From Lachnospiraceae bacterium (GTDB lineage Bacteria > Bacillota > Clostridia > Lachnospirales > Lachnospiraceae), in assembly GCA_015258065.1 (NCBI GenBank), contig JABZIZ010000008.1:8686-72685 (forward strand): a DNA stretch of 64,000 nucleotides, given 5' to 3'. The notes below the pieces were generated by a model. It saw only the letters and a program-made list of their open reading frames with translations. It was not told the DNA's origin and did not search any database. The first letter of the stretch is position 1. The number at the start of each line of letters is the position of its first letter. Both the position numbers and the translations under genes were made by a program. Of this stretch, positions 18,863 to 28,460 are shown piece after piece.

Positions 18863-21265
18863 GTGAAAAACGAAGGAAAGAAAGCGAAAATTTTATTTAC
18901 GCTGCTTCTCGTAGGGGAGCTGTTTTGTTTTGCCACCGGTTGCGTGTGGCTCATGAAAAGCGGCAAGAGCGTGCAGGCGGATGCCGGGCAGCTGGAAGTC
19001 GGTCAGATCGAACGCGGCGCCAGGAAGGGGAATCAGGTTGGCACTGCAGTCGGTTTTGACGGGCAGGAACGGTATGTGGGGATTCATCCGAATTCGTTTT
19101 CCTTCGGCGTTTACAAGGCGGAAGTTTCCTACCGCATCACCGAAGATTCGGCGGAAAACGAAGGTTCTGTTTACGTGAAGGCGTACGACCGTTCCGGGTT
19201 GATCGCCGGTCACCGTCCCCGGTATACGATTGACTGTGGCAGGCAAGATCTTCCATCCTACCGAAACAACCTGTCTTTTCGCTTTTATGTGAGGCAGAAA
19301 CGGGTTCCTGTGGCTGTTTCCTGTTTTCTTGCCGATGATTTCAACGGCTTGCTGCGGGGGGATCGCATTCGAATTACCTTCCTTCCTGCACAGACCGTCT
19401 TTGTGTTTTTCTGTACGCTTGGGATTTGGATCATCCCTGTGAACCTGATCCTCTATCTCTATCTTTGGAAACGAGAGCAAACAAGAGAGTTTCTACAGCG
19501 AAGAGGTGCGGTTCTTGCGGTCTTATCCGGCATCGTGCTGGTGGCACAGTTTCCGCTGCTGGTGGACGGTGTTCCGCAGGGATGGGATCTTTCTTTTCAT
19601 GCATACCGGCTGCAGGAGCTGGCACAGTCGCTTCGAGACGGCGCCTTTCCGGTGCGCATGCAGGGAAACTGGATGAACGGGTATGGATATCCGGTCAGCA
19701 TCCTGTATGGGGATATTCTGCTCTATCCCTTCGCACTTCTGTATCTGGCAGGACTTCCGCTGCATCTTTGCTGGAAGATTCTGGTTTTCGCGGCGAATGC
19801 GTCTACGGCAGCCATTGCCTACGGCGTGTTCTTTCGGATGGCAGGCAAAACGGGATCCGGGCAACCGACTGCGATGCAGGGGGAAGCCATGCAGGTTCCG
19901 GTAGGACAGGCGGCGGCGCTGGCGGCGACGGCGCTCTATACCTTGAACCCCTACCGCCTGACGGATCTCTATAACAGGGCGGCTGCCGGGGAATTCATCG
20001 CCATGATTTTCCTGCCCCTCGTGCTGTATGGATTCTGGAAAATCTACAGCGGAGAAAGGGGCGTCCTGCCCCTGTCGATCGGCATGAGCCTGATCCTGAC
20101 CGCTCACCTTTTGAGTGCGATTCTGACCGCCTTTTTTCTGGTGGTTGCAGCGGTGGTTTTCTGGAGAAGAACCTGTAAGAAAAAAACACTCTGCGGTCTT
20201 CTGGGCTCTGCCCTGCTCACCTTTCTGTTTTCGGCTTTTTTCCTGATTCCTTTTTTGCAATACTATAAGCAGACACAGCTCCTGGTACAGACGGCGGAAA
20301 CGAATCTGGAGAATGCATCCGTTTATCTGCCGCTGGTCTTTGGAACCGTATACAAGACAAGGGGAGCCAGCCCTTCGGAAGGAGAGATGGGAGGGATGGC
20401 GCTCTCCCTCGGTTTTGCCGCGGGGGTGGTTCTGCTATTGTCTTTCATTCTCCTCTTTCGTCAGAAAAAAAAGGAGGTGCTTTCCCTTGTTTTCTTTAGC
20501 CTCCTTGCCATCTGGATGAGTTCGAATCTTTTCCCCTATCGGATGATTCTGTCGCATACGGGGGCGCTCGGAAGGGTGCTGTCCTCGATTCAGTTCGCCT
20601 GGCGGTTTCTGATGATGGCAGCAGTCTTTGTGTCAGCGCTCTGTGCCCTCGTGTTGTCCGAAGGAAGGGTACAACCTCGCGAATCCGGGTTTCAGCGGAT
20701 ATCAGAGGAAAATAAAAATCTTCTGCTATCCGTCCTGCTGCTGGTGCTCATTGTCTATCAAGGGGTCAGTTTCAGCGGTGCCTTCCTTTCAGAAGAGCCC
20801 GGAAGGAAGAATGAGACGCTGACTTGCATGACCGATCCCTTCCAGCAGGCGGGAGGAGAGTATCTCCTTTCCGGAACCGATGTGGAAGCGTGCAGAGACC
20901 GGAAGATTCTGACTTCAGACGCCTCCTGTAGGGCGAAGCTCTTGGAAGAGAGGGGGTCGGGTCTGCTTTTTTCCGTACAAAACAGATCGAACAAAGAAGA
21001 GACGCTGACGCTGCCCAAATTTGCCTATCCCGGCTATAGGCTCCGTTCCCTTGCCTCCCGGGTGGATTCACGAAACAGAGGAACCGTGGAGATGGCCCCC
21101 GCAGGGGAGAACAACCGGATCCGCATCACCGTTTCTCCCGGTGCGGAAGGAACCTGGAGGCTTTGCTTTCAGGAGCCGCTCTCTTGGAGAATAGGGGAGG
21201 TGCTTTCGCTCCTTACCGCAGTGGCGATCTTTGTACGAAGCAGAAGAAGGACGAGGAGCGGTTGA
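18863..21265 (+). CDS. PTPS-related (PF10131-like) multi-pass membrane protein
   Basis: An 800-residue protein. The start is set at GTG 18863, 1 bp after the YfhO stop, behind AGGAAGAG; an upstream in-frame ATG (18803) lies inside YfhO. Layout: one helix, a ~150-residue extracytoplasmic beta domain, a second helix, then the PF10131 core starting QGWDLSFHAYRLQELAQSLRDG and NGYGYPVSILYGDILLYPF, about ten further helices, and a C-terminal beta domain with one last helix. It shares this order with the gene at 29192 and with the truncated gene at the window start. A GT-C-like role is inferred. It is followed by the 30-bp repeat tract. Confidence 0.82.
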   Translation: MKNEGKKAKILFTLLLVGELFCFATGCVWLMKSGKSVQADAGQLEVGQIERGARKGNQVGTAVGFDGQERYVGIHPNSFSFGVYKAEVSYRITEDSAENEGSVYVKAYDRSGLIAGHRPRYTIDCGRQDLPSYRNNLSFRFYVRQKRVPVAVSCFLADDFNGLLRGDRIRITFLPAQTVFVFFCTLGIWIIPVNLILYLYLWKREQTREFLQRRGAVLAVLSGIVLVAQFPLLVDGVPQGWDLSFHAYRLQELAQSLRDGAFPVRMQGNWMNGYGYPVSILYGDILLYPFALLYLAGLPLHLCWKILVFAANASTAAIAYGVFFRMAGKTGSGQPTAMQGEAMQVPVGQAAALAATALYTLNPYRLTDLYNRAAAGEFIAMIFLPLVLYGFWKIYSGERGVLPLSIGMSLILTAHLLSAILTAFFLVVAAVVFWRRTCKKKTLCGLLGSALLTFLFSAFFLIPFLQYYKQTQLLVQTAETNLENASVYLPLVFGTVYKTRGASPSEGEMGGMALSLGFAAGVVLLLSFILLFRQKKKEVLSLVFFSLLAIWMSSNLFPYRMILSHTGALGRVLSSIQFAWRFLMMAAVFVSALCALVLSEGRVQPRESGFQRISEENKNLLLSVLLLVLIVYQGVSFSGAFLSEEPGRKNETLTCMTDPFQQAGGEYLLSGTDVEACRDRKILTSDASCRAKLLEERGSGLLFSVQNRSNKEETLTLPKFAYPGYRLRSLASRVDSRNRGTVEMAPAGENNRIRITVSPGAEGTWRLCFQEPLSWRIGEVLSLLTAVAIFVRSRRRTRSG

Positions 21266-21274
21266 AAAAGCTCC

Positions 21275-21382
21275 ATCAGCAGGAAGAAAGATTGTTTCAA
21301 TTTCAATCAGCAGGAAGAAAGATTGTTCCAATTTCATCAGCAGGAAGAAAGATTGTTCCATTTCCATCAGCAGGAAGACAGA
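21275..21382 (+). repeat. Four ~30-bp tandem repeats between two membrane-protein genes
   Basis: ATCAGCAGGAAGAAAGATTG recurs at 21275, 21306 and 21336, with a diverged copy at 21366 (spacings 31, 30, 30). The tract fills most of the 155-bp gap between the stops and starts at 21265 and 21421. One frame is open through it and would encode SAGRKIVP repeats, with AGGAAG 6 nt before a TTG in each unit, but I see no firm evidence for translation. Confidence 0.9.
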
Positions 21383-21420
21383 GGAATCCATCCATTTACA
21401 GAAAGATATAGAGGAACAGA

Positions 21421-23055
21421 ATGAACAAGAATCAGACAGGGAAGATGGTGCAGGATCGGTGGTTGCAAGGAAGGGGCTCGGTGGGAGATTATCTGAGAGA
21501 TCAATTCAACCGGATCAAGATGCCCTTTCTGGGGCTGTGTGCCTTTGCTTTTTTTCTGTATCTGCCGATGATCGTTTTGCGATTAACCAATGACATGGAC
21601 GGGCTCTGGGACCAGGACGACCATGTGGCGGGAGAGGCGGAGCTTCGAATCGGAAGATGGTTCTGGATGCATGTAGCAAGGGCGAGATTTTTTGTCTCCA
21701 TGGACCCGATTCCGCTGGTGATTGCATTGGCAGTCTTTGTGGCGGGGATCCTCCTGATTTTGTCGGTGCTGCGACTGCGCTTCACCTTTGTGAGTGCCGT
21801 TTCCTGTCTGCTCTTTTTATCCAGCATTTCCTTAACCGCCCAGATGGCGTACAGCTACATGGCCATAGAGTTTTCCCTTTCTTTCCTGTTTGCTGTCCTG
21901 GCGGTCCTAGTGGTGGAGAGGGAAAAAAGAGCCTACCTCTGTATTCCCCTCGCCGGACTCTGCCTTTCTCTATCGATGGGGCTTTATCAGGCCAGCCTCG
22001 GCGTATGTACGCTCTTAATCCTATTCGTCCTTCTCTTCCGGCTCCTTCGCGGAGAGGAGAGCGCACAGACAAGGCTCTTCCTTGCCAGGGCGATGGGCGC
22101 GGTCCTTACAGGCGGCATCCTTTATTTCCTTCTGCTGAAACTGCATTTGTTCTTTTTCCACACAACGCTTTCAGATTATGGCGGCGCAGCGGAAGTGAGC
22201 CCCTGGTCGATCCTGCGCTCCTTCCCTTCCAGCTTGAAACACACCTATACCGCAGTATGGTTTTATTTCTTCAACGGTCTCTTCCAGCAGAACCGGTTTC
22301 CGGACATCGTCGCACATGCTGCCTATCTGGTTCCGCTGCTGTCGTTGTTTCTGGCGATTGTGCTGATCGGCAGGCATTCGATCAGGCGAGCCCTCCTTTT
22401 TGCCTTCCTTGCGCTGGGAATACCGGTCTTTGCCAACAGCTTCTTTTTCCTGGCGACCAATGCCACGACGCAGCCGCAGATGACCATCCCGATGGCGCTG
22501 ATTCTCCCGCTTTGTCTGTTGTTTCCGGGAGAAATGCAGACCCTATCTTTGCCCGTTCGAGGGCTGATCCGGAGGCTGGTGTGCGGCGCTTATTTGCTTG
22601 GCGCCTTTATCCTGCTTTACGGTTCGATCTGGATGGTGGAAACGGATTTCTATGCCATGAATGCCGGAAGACGTGCCACGATGACGCTAACGGAGAGCAT
22701 CCTCAACGTGTTAGATGCCAGAGAAATCGACTATATCCATACAGGGATTCTCATTATTGGAGGTCCCGGTCAGTCCGAGACGTTTGAAAGGGACCCGCTT
22801 TACGCGGAAGCAAATGATTTTGCGCAGTACGGAAACTGGGACGGAGTCTATCAGGAGGAGAGTCGAATCTGCTGGAGAAAGGTGTTTGAGAAATTGTATC
22901 GTCTGAATATTCAGTATGTCACGCCGGAGGTCATGGAACGGTTTTATCAGTTGCCCGAAGTCAAAGCCATGCCCGTTTATCCGGCACCCGGCGGGATTGC
23001 GCAGATCTACGGCGTTACGGTCATTAAACTGACCAATGAGGTGTTTGCGGAATGA
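21421..23055 (+). CDS. GtrII family glucosyltransferase-type membrane protein
   Basis: A 544-residue polytopic protein of the GtrII type (PF14264). After the first helix comes NDMDGLWDQDDHVAGEAELR, then IGRWFWMHVARA, giving the family pattern of acidic residues followed by G-R-W. Around residue 185 SLSMGLYQASLGV is the typical Y-Q helix. Such enzymes transfer glucose from a lipid carrier to surface polymer outside the membrane; the acceptor is unknown here. The basic 35-residue cytoplasmic N-terminus precedes the first helix. AGAGGAAC gives the ribosome site after the repeat tract. ATGA overlap with the next gene shows coupling. Confidence 0.8.
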   Translation: MNKNQTGKMVQDRWLQGRGSVGDYLRDQFNRIKMPFLGLCAFAFFLYLPMIVLRLTNDMDGLWDQDDHVAGEAELRIGRWFWMHVARARFFVSMDPIPLVIALAVFVAGILLILSVLRLRFTFVSAVSCLLFLSSISLTAQMAYSYMAIEFSLSFLFAVLAVLVVEREKRAYLCIPLAGLCLSLSMGLYQASLGVCTLLILFVLLFRLLRGEESAQTRLFLARAMGAVLTGGILYFLLLKLHLFFFHTTLSDYGGAAEVSPWSILRSFPSSLKHTYTAVWFYFFNGLFQQNRFPDIVAHAAYLVPLLSLFLAIVLIGRHSIRRALLFAFLALGIPVFANSFFFLATNATTQPQMTIPMALILPLCLLFPGEMQTLSLPVRGLIRRLVCGAYLLGAFILLYGSIWMVETDFYAMNAGRRATMTLTESILNVLDAREIDYIHTGILIIGGPGQSETFERDPLYAEANDFAQYGNWDGVYQEESRICWRKVFEKLYRLNIQYVTPEVMERFYQLPEVKAMPVYPAPGGIAQIYGVTVIKLTNEVFAE

Positions 23056-24344
23056 AAAAAAAGATCTTGCAAATCGGTATTTGTGCCTCTTTACAGGTTC
23101 TGGGAGCCATCGTTCTCGGCTTCCTGCTGCTGGTTTTGGTTTACACCTTGCCGCTTACGCCGATCCGCCAAAATGTCGCAAACGCCCTGCCGATGATCGA
23201 AGCGGAGGGAGATTATCCGACCTGGGGGATGGTTACGTCGACCAAGTTAGACGGATTTACGGATCACCTCATGCTGAATGAGGCAAGCGCAAAAAGCGGC
23301 TACGGCAGTGTGATTCTGAATGCACTCAGGAATCCGCACATGGTCACGGAAGAAGAGGGATCACAGGCACAGAATCTGGAAGCTTCCCTTCAGGATTCAG
23401 GAGAAGGAAAGGTCAGACCGAAAGACTATGCAAGGTACTGGCACGGATATCTGGTGGTTTTAAAACCGCTGTTGTCGGTTTTCTCCGTTCCGGAAATCCG
23501 GATGCTTCATGCAGGAGCGGTCCTCTTCCTGTTTACCGCTGCTACCCTGGCACTTGGTCTTCGCATTGGAAAAAGAGGAGCAGCGTCGCTCTTCCTTGCA
23601 TTCCTGTCTCTCGCTCCCGCCACCCTGATGCTGTGTATGACTTACGGGGTGATCTGGCAGATTTCCATGGTGGCCATTCTGGTTCTTGTGCGAGGGGAGC
23701 GGTATTTTATGGAAGGGCAAAAATATCTGTTTCTCTTCCTGTGGTGCGGGATTGCGGTGGCTTACTTCGATTACCTGACCTATCCGGCCGCAGCGCTGGG
23801 GATGCCGCTCGCCGTCCTTGTGGTTCTGGGTGAGGGCGGTGTACAAAATCATTTGAAGAAAATGGCGGGGGCAGCTGCCTTCTTCCTCTTTGGATACGCT
23901 TCCATGTGGGCGGGCAAGTGGGTTCTGGCGCAGCTTCTGACCGGGGATTCCGTGATTGCAGATGCCAAAAACACCGTCGTAGACAGAGCCGGCAGCAGCA
24001 ATGAAGTCGATTCTTCGCTGCATTCCATTTTGGCGAGATCCTTTGGAGAAATGGGCAATCGCGCCTTTCTTCTGGTGGTGCTTCTTTTCCTATTGGCGCT
24101 GGTTGTACTGCTGCTCACTAAAAAAATGCAGGTGCGCCTGGAAGGAGCGAAGGTCATTCCGCTTTTGTTAACTGCCTGCCTTCCCTTCCTCTGGTACTTC
24201 GGGGTCAGGGACCATTCGGCGGAGCATATTTCCAACGCCTTCAGGGAACTCTGTGTCTTCGTGTTCAGTCTTTCCCTTTGCCTGCAAGAAAAGAGCACAT
24301 CCCAGAGACCGGTAAAGATGTCGGACGCAGAGGGTTTGCATTAG
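23052..24344 (+). CDS. Unclassified multi-pass envelope membrane protein
   Basis: A 430-residue protein with about ten membrane helices. After the first helix is an extracytoplasmic stretch (WGMVTSTKLDGFTDHLML) with acidic residues, then a linker around residues 95-125 and a W-H-G-Y motif before the second helix (YWHGYLVVLKPLL). I recognise no named family. It is coupled by ATGA to the GtrII-like gene, and that association is the main hint to a role in glycan transfer. Its 3' end overlaps the end of the reverse-strand CotH gene by 4 bp. Confidence 0.7.
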   Translation: MKKKILQIGICASLQVLGAIVLGFLLLVLVYTLPLTPIRQNVANALPMIEAEGDYPTWGMVTSTKLDGFTDHLMLNEASAKSGYGSVILNALRNPHMVTEEEGSQAQNLEASLQDSGEGKVRPKDYARYWHGYLVVLKPLLSVFSVPEIRMLHAGAVLFLFTAATLALGLRIGKRGAASLFLAFLSLAPATLMLCMTYGVIWQISMVAILVLVRGERYFMEGQKYLFLFLWCGIAVAYFDYLTYPAAALGMPLAVLVVLGEGGVQNHLKKMAGAAAFFLFGYASMWAGKWVLAQLLTGDSVIADAKNTVVDRAGSSNEVDSSLHSILARSFGEMGNRAFLLVVLLFLLALVVLLLTKKMQVRLEGAKVIPLLLTACLPFLWYFGVRDHSAEHISNAFRELCVFVFSLSLCLQEKSTSQRPVKMSDAEGLH

Positions 24345-26071
24345 CCGAACGTTTTTCTGGCAACCGGAATCAGATAGCTCGCTCTATCCTCAAAAAAGCG
24401 CTGAATGCCTTGCATTTCTTTTGCAAAGGGATCGGGAGAACCTTCAAAAAAGCGCTTCCGGTGCACCTGCATGGGTTTGGTATAGGTTTGCAAATAATTC
24501 CGGATAAACGGTTCGACCTGTTCTTTGGAAAAGGTAGAAGTGGCAAGGGTTTGCAGTTTCTCTAAGAAAGCCTGTTGAAACTCTTTGTTTTGACAGAGAC
24601 TGCCGAAAATGGCATCGTGATCGATGGCAGTTTGCAAGGTGTTGTCTCGAATCTTCGACTCCGCCATGCATTCGCCGTTGACGTCGAAGAGAACATAGCG
24701 CCATTTTCCGTCCTCATACTTTCCGTTTCCCGTTTCTCTCGTTCTCCAGAGTCCGACATTGGAGAAGGGCCAGTCGCCGTTTGCGATATAAATTTCAAAG
24801 GCATAATAAGACAGGAGGCTGTCCATATCAATCTTTTCGCAGGCCTTCTTGTAATTTTCCGGAACGGTCATATCGTTTTCGGAGATCCATTTCTGTAACT
24901 CCTCGTACAGAGCCAGATCGGAAGAAAGGCCCAGGTTCACCTCTCCCTCTTTGATATAAACCACATTGTCCGGATTGACCCGGTAGTGATGCGCAAAATA
25001 CAGCGCATCATATCGTTCCGCCATTTGATAGAAGCCCCAGTACTCTCCATTCAGGAAAAGCAGGCAGGGCGAAAAGCGCATGGTGGAAAAATTTTCTTTT
25101 TTCGCAAAATGCATGGCAAGATAATCCCGAAAGAGGGTATCCTGGTCGCTGCCGCCGGAAAACAGGTTCAGCCGTTTCTCCGGGTAGGGCAGATGATCTA
25201 ACCTGCATTGGAAGCTGGAATTTCCATCGTAGCTCTTGCGGGCATACAGATTGAGACTCTTCGGATTGTTGCTCCTGCTGGCATGCCCCTGAATGCGGAT
25301 GCCGATATTCTGATTGCACAAAAACCGGTGATCGGCGTCAAAGAAATTCGCGGAGGCTTCCCGCTCCGACTCTCTTCCGTAGCGGAAATAATTGGCAGCC
25401 CAGAAGAACCAGAGCTTCTTCGTTTCCGGCATGCCCTCTGAGACAAAGCGGTCAAAATCGCTACCCAGCACATAAATCCCGTAATCGGGGTTGAAGAGGT
25501 AGGTGGGATCGGAAACCAGAGAAACGACGGGCAGATTTTGATAGCCCGGACGGTTTCGGTAGCCAATAAAGTAGGAGGCAGTTTCCACCTCGGCGGGTTC
25601 TCCCTTGGCCTTGTAATAAACGGCTCGAATCACGACGCATTTATCCACCGGAAAGGAAGGAACGGCATAGAGGGGAGGATCGATCGCCCCCGCCTCCTTG
25701 AGTTTCTCTTTTTGCAGGCCGGCACTGACGTCGTCCCTGGAGGCATAGAGATTCGGATTGGGGGTCGGGTCCGTCAGGTGCAGAGGCTCTTTGTAGAGGG
25801 CAGAGGATTCGGTCGGGATGGAACCATCCAGCGTATAATAGATTTTTCCACCCGGATGGGGGCCTCTGTAGAGAATTTTCAGGTCAAACCCCTTCTCATA
25901 GAAGCCGGGCTCCTTTGAGAAAACAAGGCCGCTGTTTTCCGCTTCGGTATATGAAGCTCTCTTGAGCAACTCTCTTTTCTGTGTTTTCACACTATTTCTT
26001 TCAAGAGGAAAACAAAGGAAGAGCGCAAGGAGAAAGGCGGTTAGAATCAGCAAATAAAATTTTTTGGACAT
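24341..26071 (-). CDS. CotH family kinase-like protein with N-terminal chitobiase/HEX-C-like domain
   Basis: A 576-residue secreted or membrane-anchored protein (helix at residues ~4-22). Residues ~60-130 contain KIYYTLDGSIPT, the signature of the chitobiase/beta-hexosaminidase C-terminal-like domain that often precedes CotH. CotH landmarks follow: GIRIQGHASRSNNPKSLN, LNGEYWGFYQMAERYD, NGDWPFSNV, and YVLFDVNGECMAES as the likely metal-site strand. CotH proteins are atypical protein kinases, first known from spore coats; other clostridial copies are extracytoplasmic. It is last in the VTC-DUF4956-CotH-like-CotH operon. Target unknown. Confidence 0.87.
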   Translation of the reverse strand: MSKKFYLLILTAFLLALFLCFPLERNSVKTQKRELLKRASYTEAENSGLVFSKEPGFYEKGFDLKILYRGPHPGGKIYYTLDGSIPTESSALYKEPLHLTDPTPNPNLYASRDDVSAGLQKEKLKEAGAIDPPLYAVPSFPVDKCVVIRAVYYKAKGEPAEVETASYFIGYRNRPGYQNLPVVSLVSDPTYLFNPDYGIYVLGSDFDRFVSEGMPETKKLWFFWAANYFRYGRESEREASANFFDADHRFLCNQNIGIRIQGHASRSNNPKSLNLYARKSYDGNSSFQCRLDHLPYPEKRLNLFSGGSDQDTLFRDYLAMHFAKKENFSTMRFSPCLLFLNGEYWGFYQMAERYDALYFAHHYRVNPDNVVYIKEGEVNLGLSSDLALYEELQKWISENDMTVPENYKKACEKIDMDSLLSYYAFEIYIANGDWPFSNVGLWRTRETGNGKYEDGKWRYVLFDVNGECMAESKIRDNTLQTAIDHDAIFGSLCQNKEFQQAFLEKLQTLATSTFSKEQVEPFIRNYLQTYTKPMQVHRKRFFEGSPDPFAKEMQGIQRFFEDRASYLIPVARKTFG

Positions 26072-26099
26072 GAATGGTTATCCTTTTGATGGGGAGAGA

Positions 26100-27707
26100 T
26101 CAATGTCGGAGCCGGAACAGCAGCCTGCCATCCGGCAAAATGATGCAGATTTCGCTATCGCTCATCGGAGGAATCCTCCGGGTATCCAGAAACGTATTTC
26201 CGTCAAAGAGACAGAGCGTTTCTCCGCTTTTTAACGAAAAATTGCAGAGGTAGGATCCGATCTGTTCCTTGTTTCTGGCACCATGGATGAGGATGCTGTC
26301 TCCGGGAGAAAGCTTGATAGCAGGTAAACGAAAGCGCAGGGGGTCCGCAGGGTCGTCCGAGACAAAGAGGTTTCCAAGAGAAACGGTTTGTGTTCCGCGA
26401 TTGGTGATCCGGAAGGAGTCAAAACTGCCCTTGGCTGAAATTTCGGAAAAGTAGAGGGGGGCACCTACCTTTGCAGCGGATTCGTCCCGTGCGGGAGAGC
26501 GAAGCCAATCCGCGAGACTTCCCTTTGGAGCCAGAGCCAGAACTTCCTGTTCGGAGATATGAAAATATTTTTGTAAATCCGCGTCCAGAAAAGGATTGTG
26601 AAAGTGCATGGCTTCATCGGTAAAGCGATCTCTGCGAAGCATGCCGAGCACTTGCAGAAAGAGATGCCGGTAGGCGTCGGCCTCCATCAGGTGAGGAAAG
26701 ACGGAATCCGCACCGTATCCCCTTTGTTCCATCAAATCGGCGAAGGCATCCGGCTTTTGCTGAAAGGCCAGATCGGCGCCTCCAGTGACGAAATAGACCC
26801 TGCCGTCCTGATAGGGAAGATCGGAATCGGGGAGGGGAGTCTTTGCACGAAAAGCCCGAAACTGGTAGTCAGGAAAGCGAGGATTGTTGATCAGAACATT
26901 CATCGCGTATAAGGTCAATAGGGAACGGATGTCCACCTTCTCTTCCAGCGCAGCCCGTGCTTCCTCCCGGTTTAAATCTGCAGAAAAAAGATCCTGCAGG
27001 TGGAAGGCATTGAAAACCTTCGCTTCGGTTCCCTCTTCTTTTTCCATGTCATCGCTCCTCTTGAAGTGATAACGGGAAGCCAGAAAAGACGAAGAAAAAT
27101 TCTGCACAAGGTGATAGACGCCCATGTTTTTGCGATTCAGGAAAAGGCGCACGTTTGCATGGTCGAGGAAGCCGTCAAAACCTGCCCCGGCTGCCAGTTC
27201 GTTATAGCGGGCGGTATTAACGGAATAAGGCGTCTTTCCAGGAACAAGAAGCACATTTTTGTAAGAGGATACGTGAGAAGTGGGAAAATCTCCCGCCCGG
27301 GTCAGGAAGGGAAGAGAAAGGGAGACAGCCCCCGGATCATAGCGCTCTCCGGCACGCAGAAGGAGCGTGGGGAGATCGGTAGAAGAGGCCGGCGTTACGA
27401 AGGCGTTCTCTACGCCGACCCTTAAGTCGCTGCCATGAGAACCTTTCGAATCGTACAGATAGAGGTGGCCGGTGAGTTCCCCCTTCTCATAAAGCAGGGA
27501 GAGAACCGGAAGAGAAGGAGAAAATGCTGCCTCATTGCTTAGGAATTCGCGCATTTGCAACAGAGAAGGGTCGTCCAAATGACGATCCTTCTGTTTCTGT
27601 GTCGTCTCAAAAAAAAGACTGACGACAAGCAGGGACAGGATCAAAGAAAATAGCAGCACAAGTTTGCATTTTTCCGGGCTGCATTTAGAAGAACGAAGGT
27701 GCTTCAT
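26100..27707 (-). CDS. Degenerate CotH-like protein with C-terminal lamin-tail-like domain
   Basis: A 535-residue protein with an N-terminal membrane anchor (residues ~15-33). The middle matches the CotH gene downstream in order (LLTLYAMNVLINN against LLSYYAFEIYIAN; FLNRKNMGVYHLVQNF against FLNGEYWGFYQMAE). However, the region equivalent to LFDVNGEC reads VTGGADLA, and the Asp in NGDW is missing, so it may lack kinase activity. Residues ~425-530 (LYFSEISAKGSFDSFRI, DSILIHGA) look like a lamin-tail domain. It starts 1 bp from the DUF4956 stop. Possible adaptor or anchor for the active CotH; this is inference. Confidence 0.75.
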   Translation of the reverse strand: MKHLRSSKCSPEKCKLVLLFSLILSLLVVSLFFETTQKQKDRHLDDPSLLQMREFLSNEAAFSPSLPVLSLLYEKGELTGHLYLYDSKGSHGSDLRVGVENAFVTPASSTDLPTLLLRAGERYDPGAVSLSLPFLTRAGDFPTSHVSSYKNVLLVPGKTPYSVNTARYNELAAGAGFDGFLDHANVRLFLNRKNMGVYHLVQNFSSSFLASRYHFKRSDDMEKEEGTEAKVFNAFHLQDLFSADLNREEARAALEEKVDIRSLLTLYAMNVLINNPRFPDYQFRAFRAKTPLPDSDLPYQDGRVYFVTGGADLAFQQKPDAFADLMEQRGYGADSVFPHLMEADAYRHLFLQVLGMLRRDRFTDEAMHFHNPFLDADLQKYFHISEQEVLALAPKGSLADWLRSPARDESAAKVGAPLYFSEISAKGSFDSFRITNRGTQTVSLGNLFVSDDPADPLRFRLPAIKLSPGDSILIHGARNKEQIGSYLCNFSLKSGETLCLFDGNTFLDTRRIPPMSDSEICIILPDGRLLFRLRH

Positions 27708-28391
27708 TTAGGATGCTGCTTCCGAGCTGTCCGCAACCAGATTGACGAAGGCAATTCCTTCTTCCTGCTGCAAGGTACGCAGGAAGTCCGCAGACAGCTC
27801 CTTTTTTGCCCGCAGTGTAAAGATATACTCGGAGTGGTCTTTCGCCGTGTTCGCGGAAGTGAGAGTACAGGAGCGGACATAGGGGCGGATCTTTGCGATC
27901 AGATCATCGGTGGGAAGAAGCGCCTGATTGGCCGTGATGACGAGGAGGTATTTTCCCGAAAAAAGAGGAACATAGGAAGCAATCAGGATGATGATGCCGA
28001 TGAAAAGCGTGGAAACAATGGAGAGTTTGAAGTTGCGGGAGCCTACACACAAGCCTTCCGTGATGGCAAAAAAGAGAAAAATGGTATCTCTGGAGTCTTT
28101 GATCGCAGTGCGGAAGCGGACGATGGATAGAGCGCCGACCATACCGAGGGAGATGACGATATTGGAGGAAATCATCAGCATGATGACCAGAGAGATCAGA
28201 AGGGTCAGGATCAGGCTGAAGCAAAAGCGTTGGTTATAGGAAACTCCGTGGGAAGCCCTCGTGCTGACATAGTAGCAGAGAGAGATCAGGATACCGATGC
28301 AAAGACCGGCCAACAGGGTGAGCAGGATTTTCTTCACGTCCAGATTGGCATTGTTCGTATAAAAATAGGTCAGGATATCTTCTTTTGACAT
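27708..28391 (-). CDS. DUF4956 family membrane protein
   Basis: A 227-residue protein. Four helices at residues ~22-150 carry the DUF4956 signature VGALSIVRFRTAIKDSRDT, followed by a ~75-residue cytoplasmic ACT-like tail (YLLVITANQALL, SEYIFTLRAKKE). The family is regularly found beside VTC-domain proteins and CotH kinases in Firmicutes, as here, and its biochemical role is unknown. It is second in the reverse-strand operon, 69 bp after the VTC gene. Confidence 0.87.
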   Translation of the reverse strand: MSKEDILTYFYTNNANLDVKKILLTLLAGLCIGILISLCYYVSTRASHGVSYNQRFCFSLILTLLISLVIMLMISSNIVISLGMVGALSIVRFRTAIKDSRDTIFLFFAITEGLCVGSRNFKLSIVSTLFIGIIILIASYVPLFSGKYLLVITANQALLPTDDLIAKIRPYVRSCTLTSANTAKDHSEYIFTLRAKKELSADFLRTLQQEEGIAFVNLVADSSEAAS

Positions 28392-28460
28392 TGGCAGCTC
28401 CTTACAGGTGGAATGATACCGGGACGCAGTTTCGAAGGAAGGACTTGCGTGGCGGTGAGA

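Noticed and set aside
21657..22787. 376-codon forward frame inside the GtrII-like gene
   Set aside because: It is out of frame with a clear membrane protein and has the Pro/Arg/Cys-rich look of a shadow frame.
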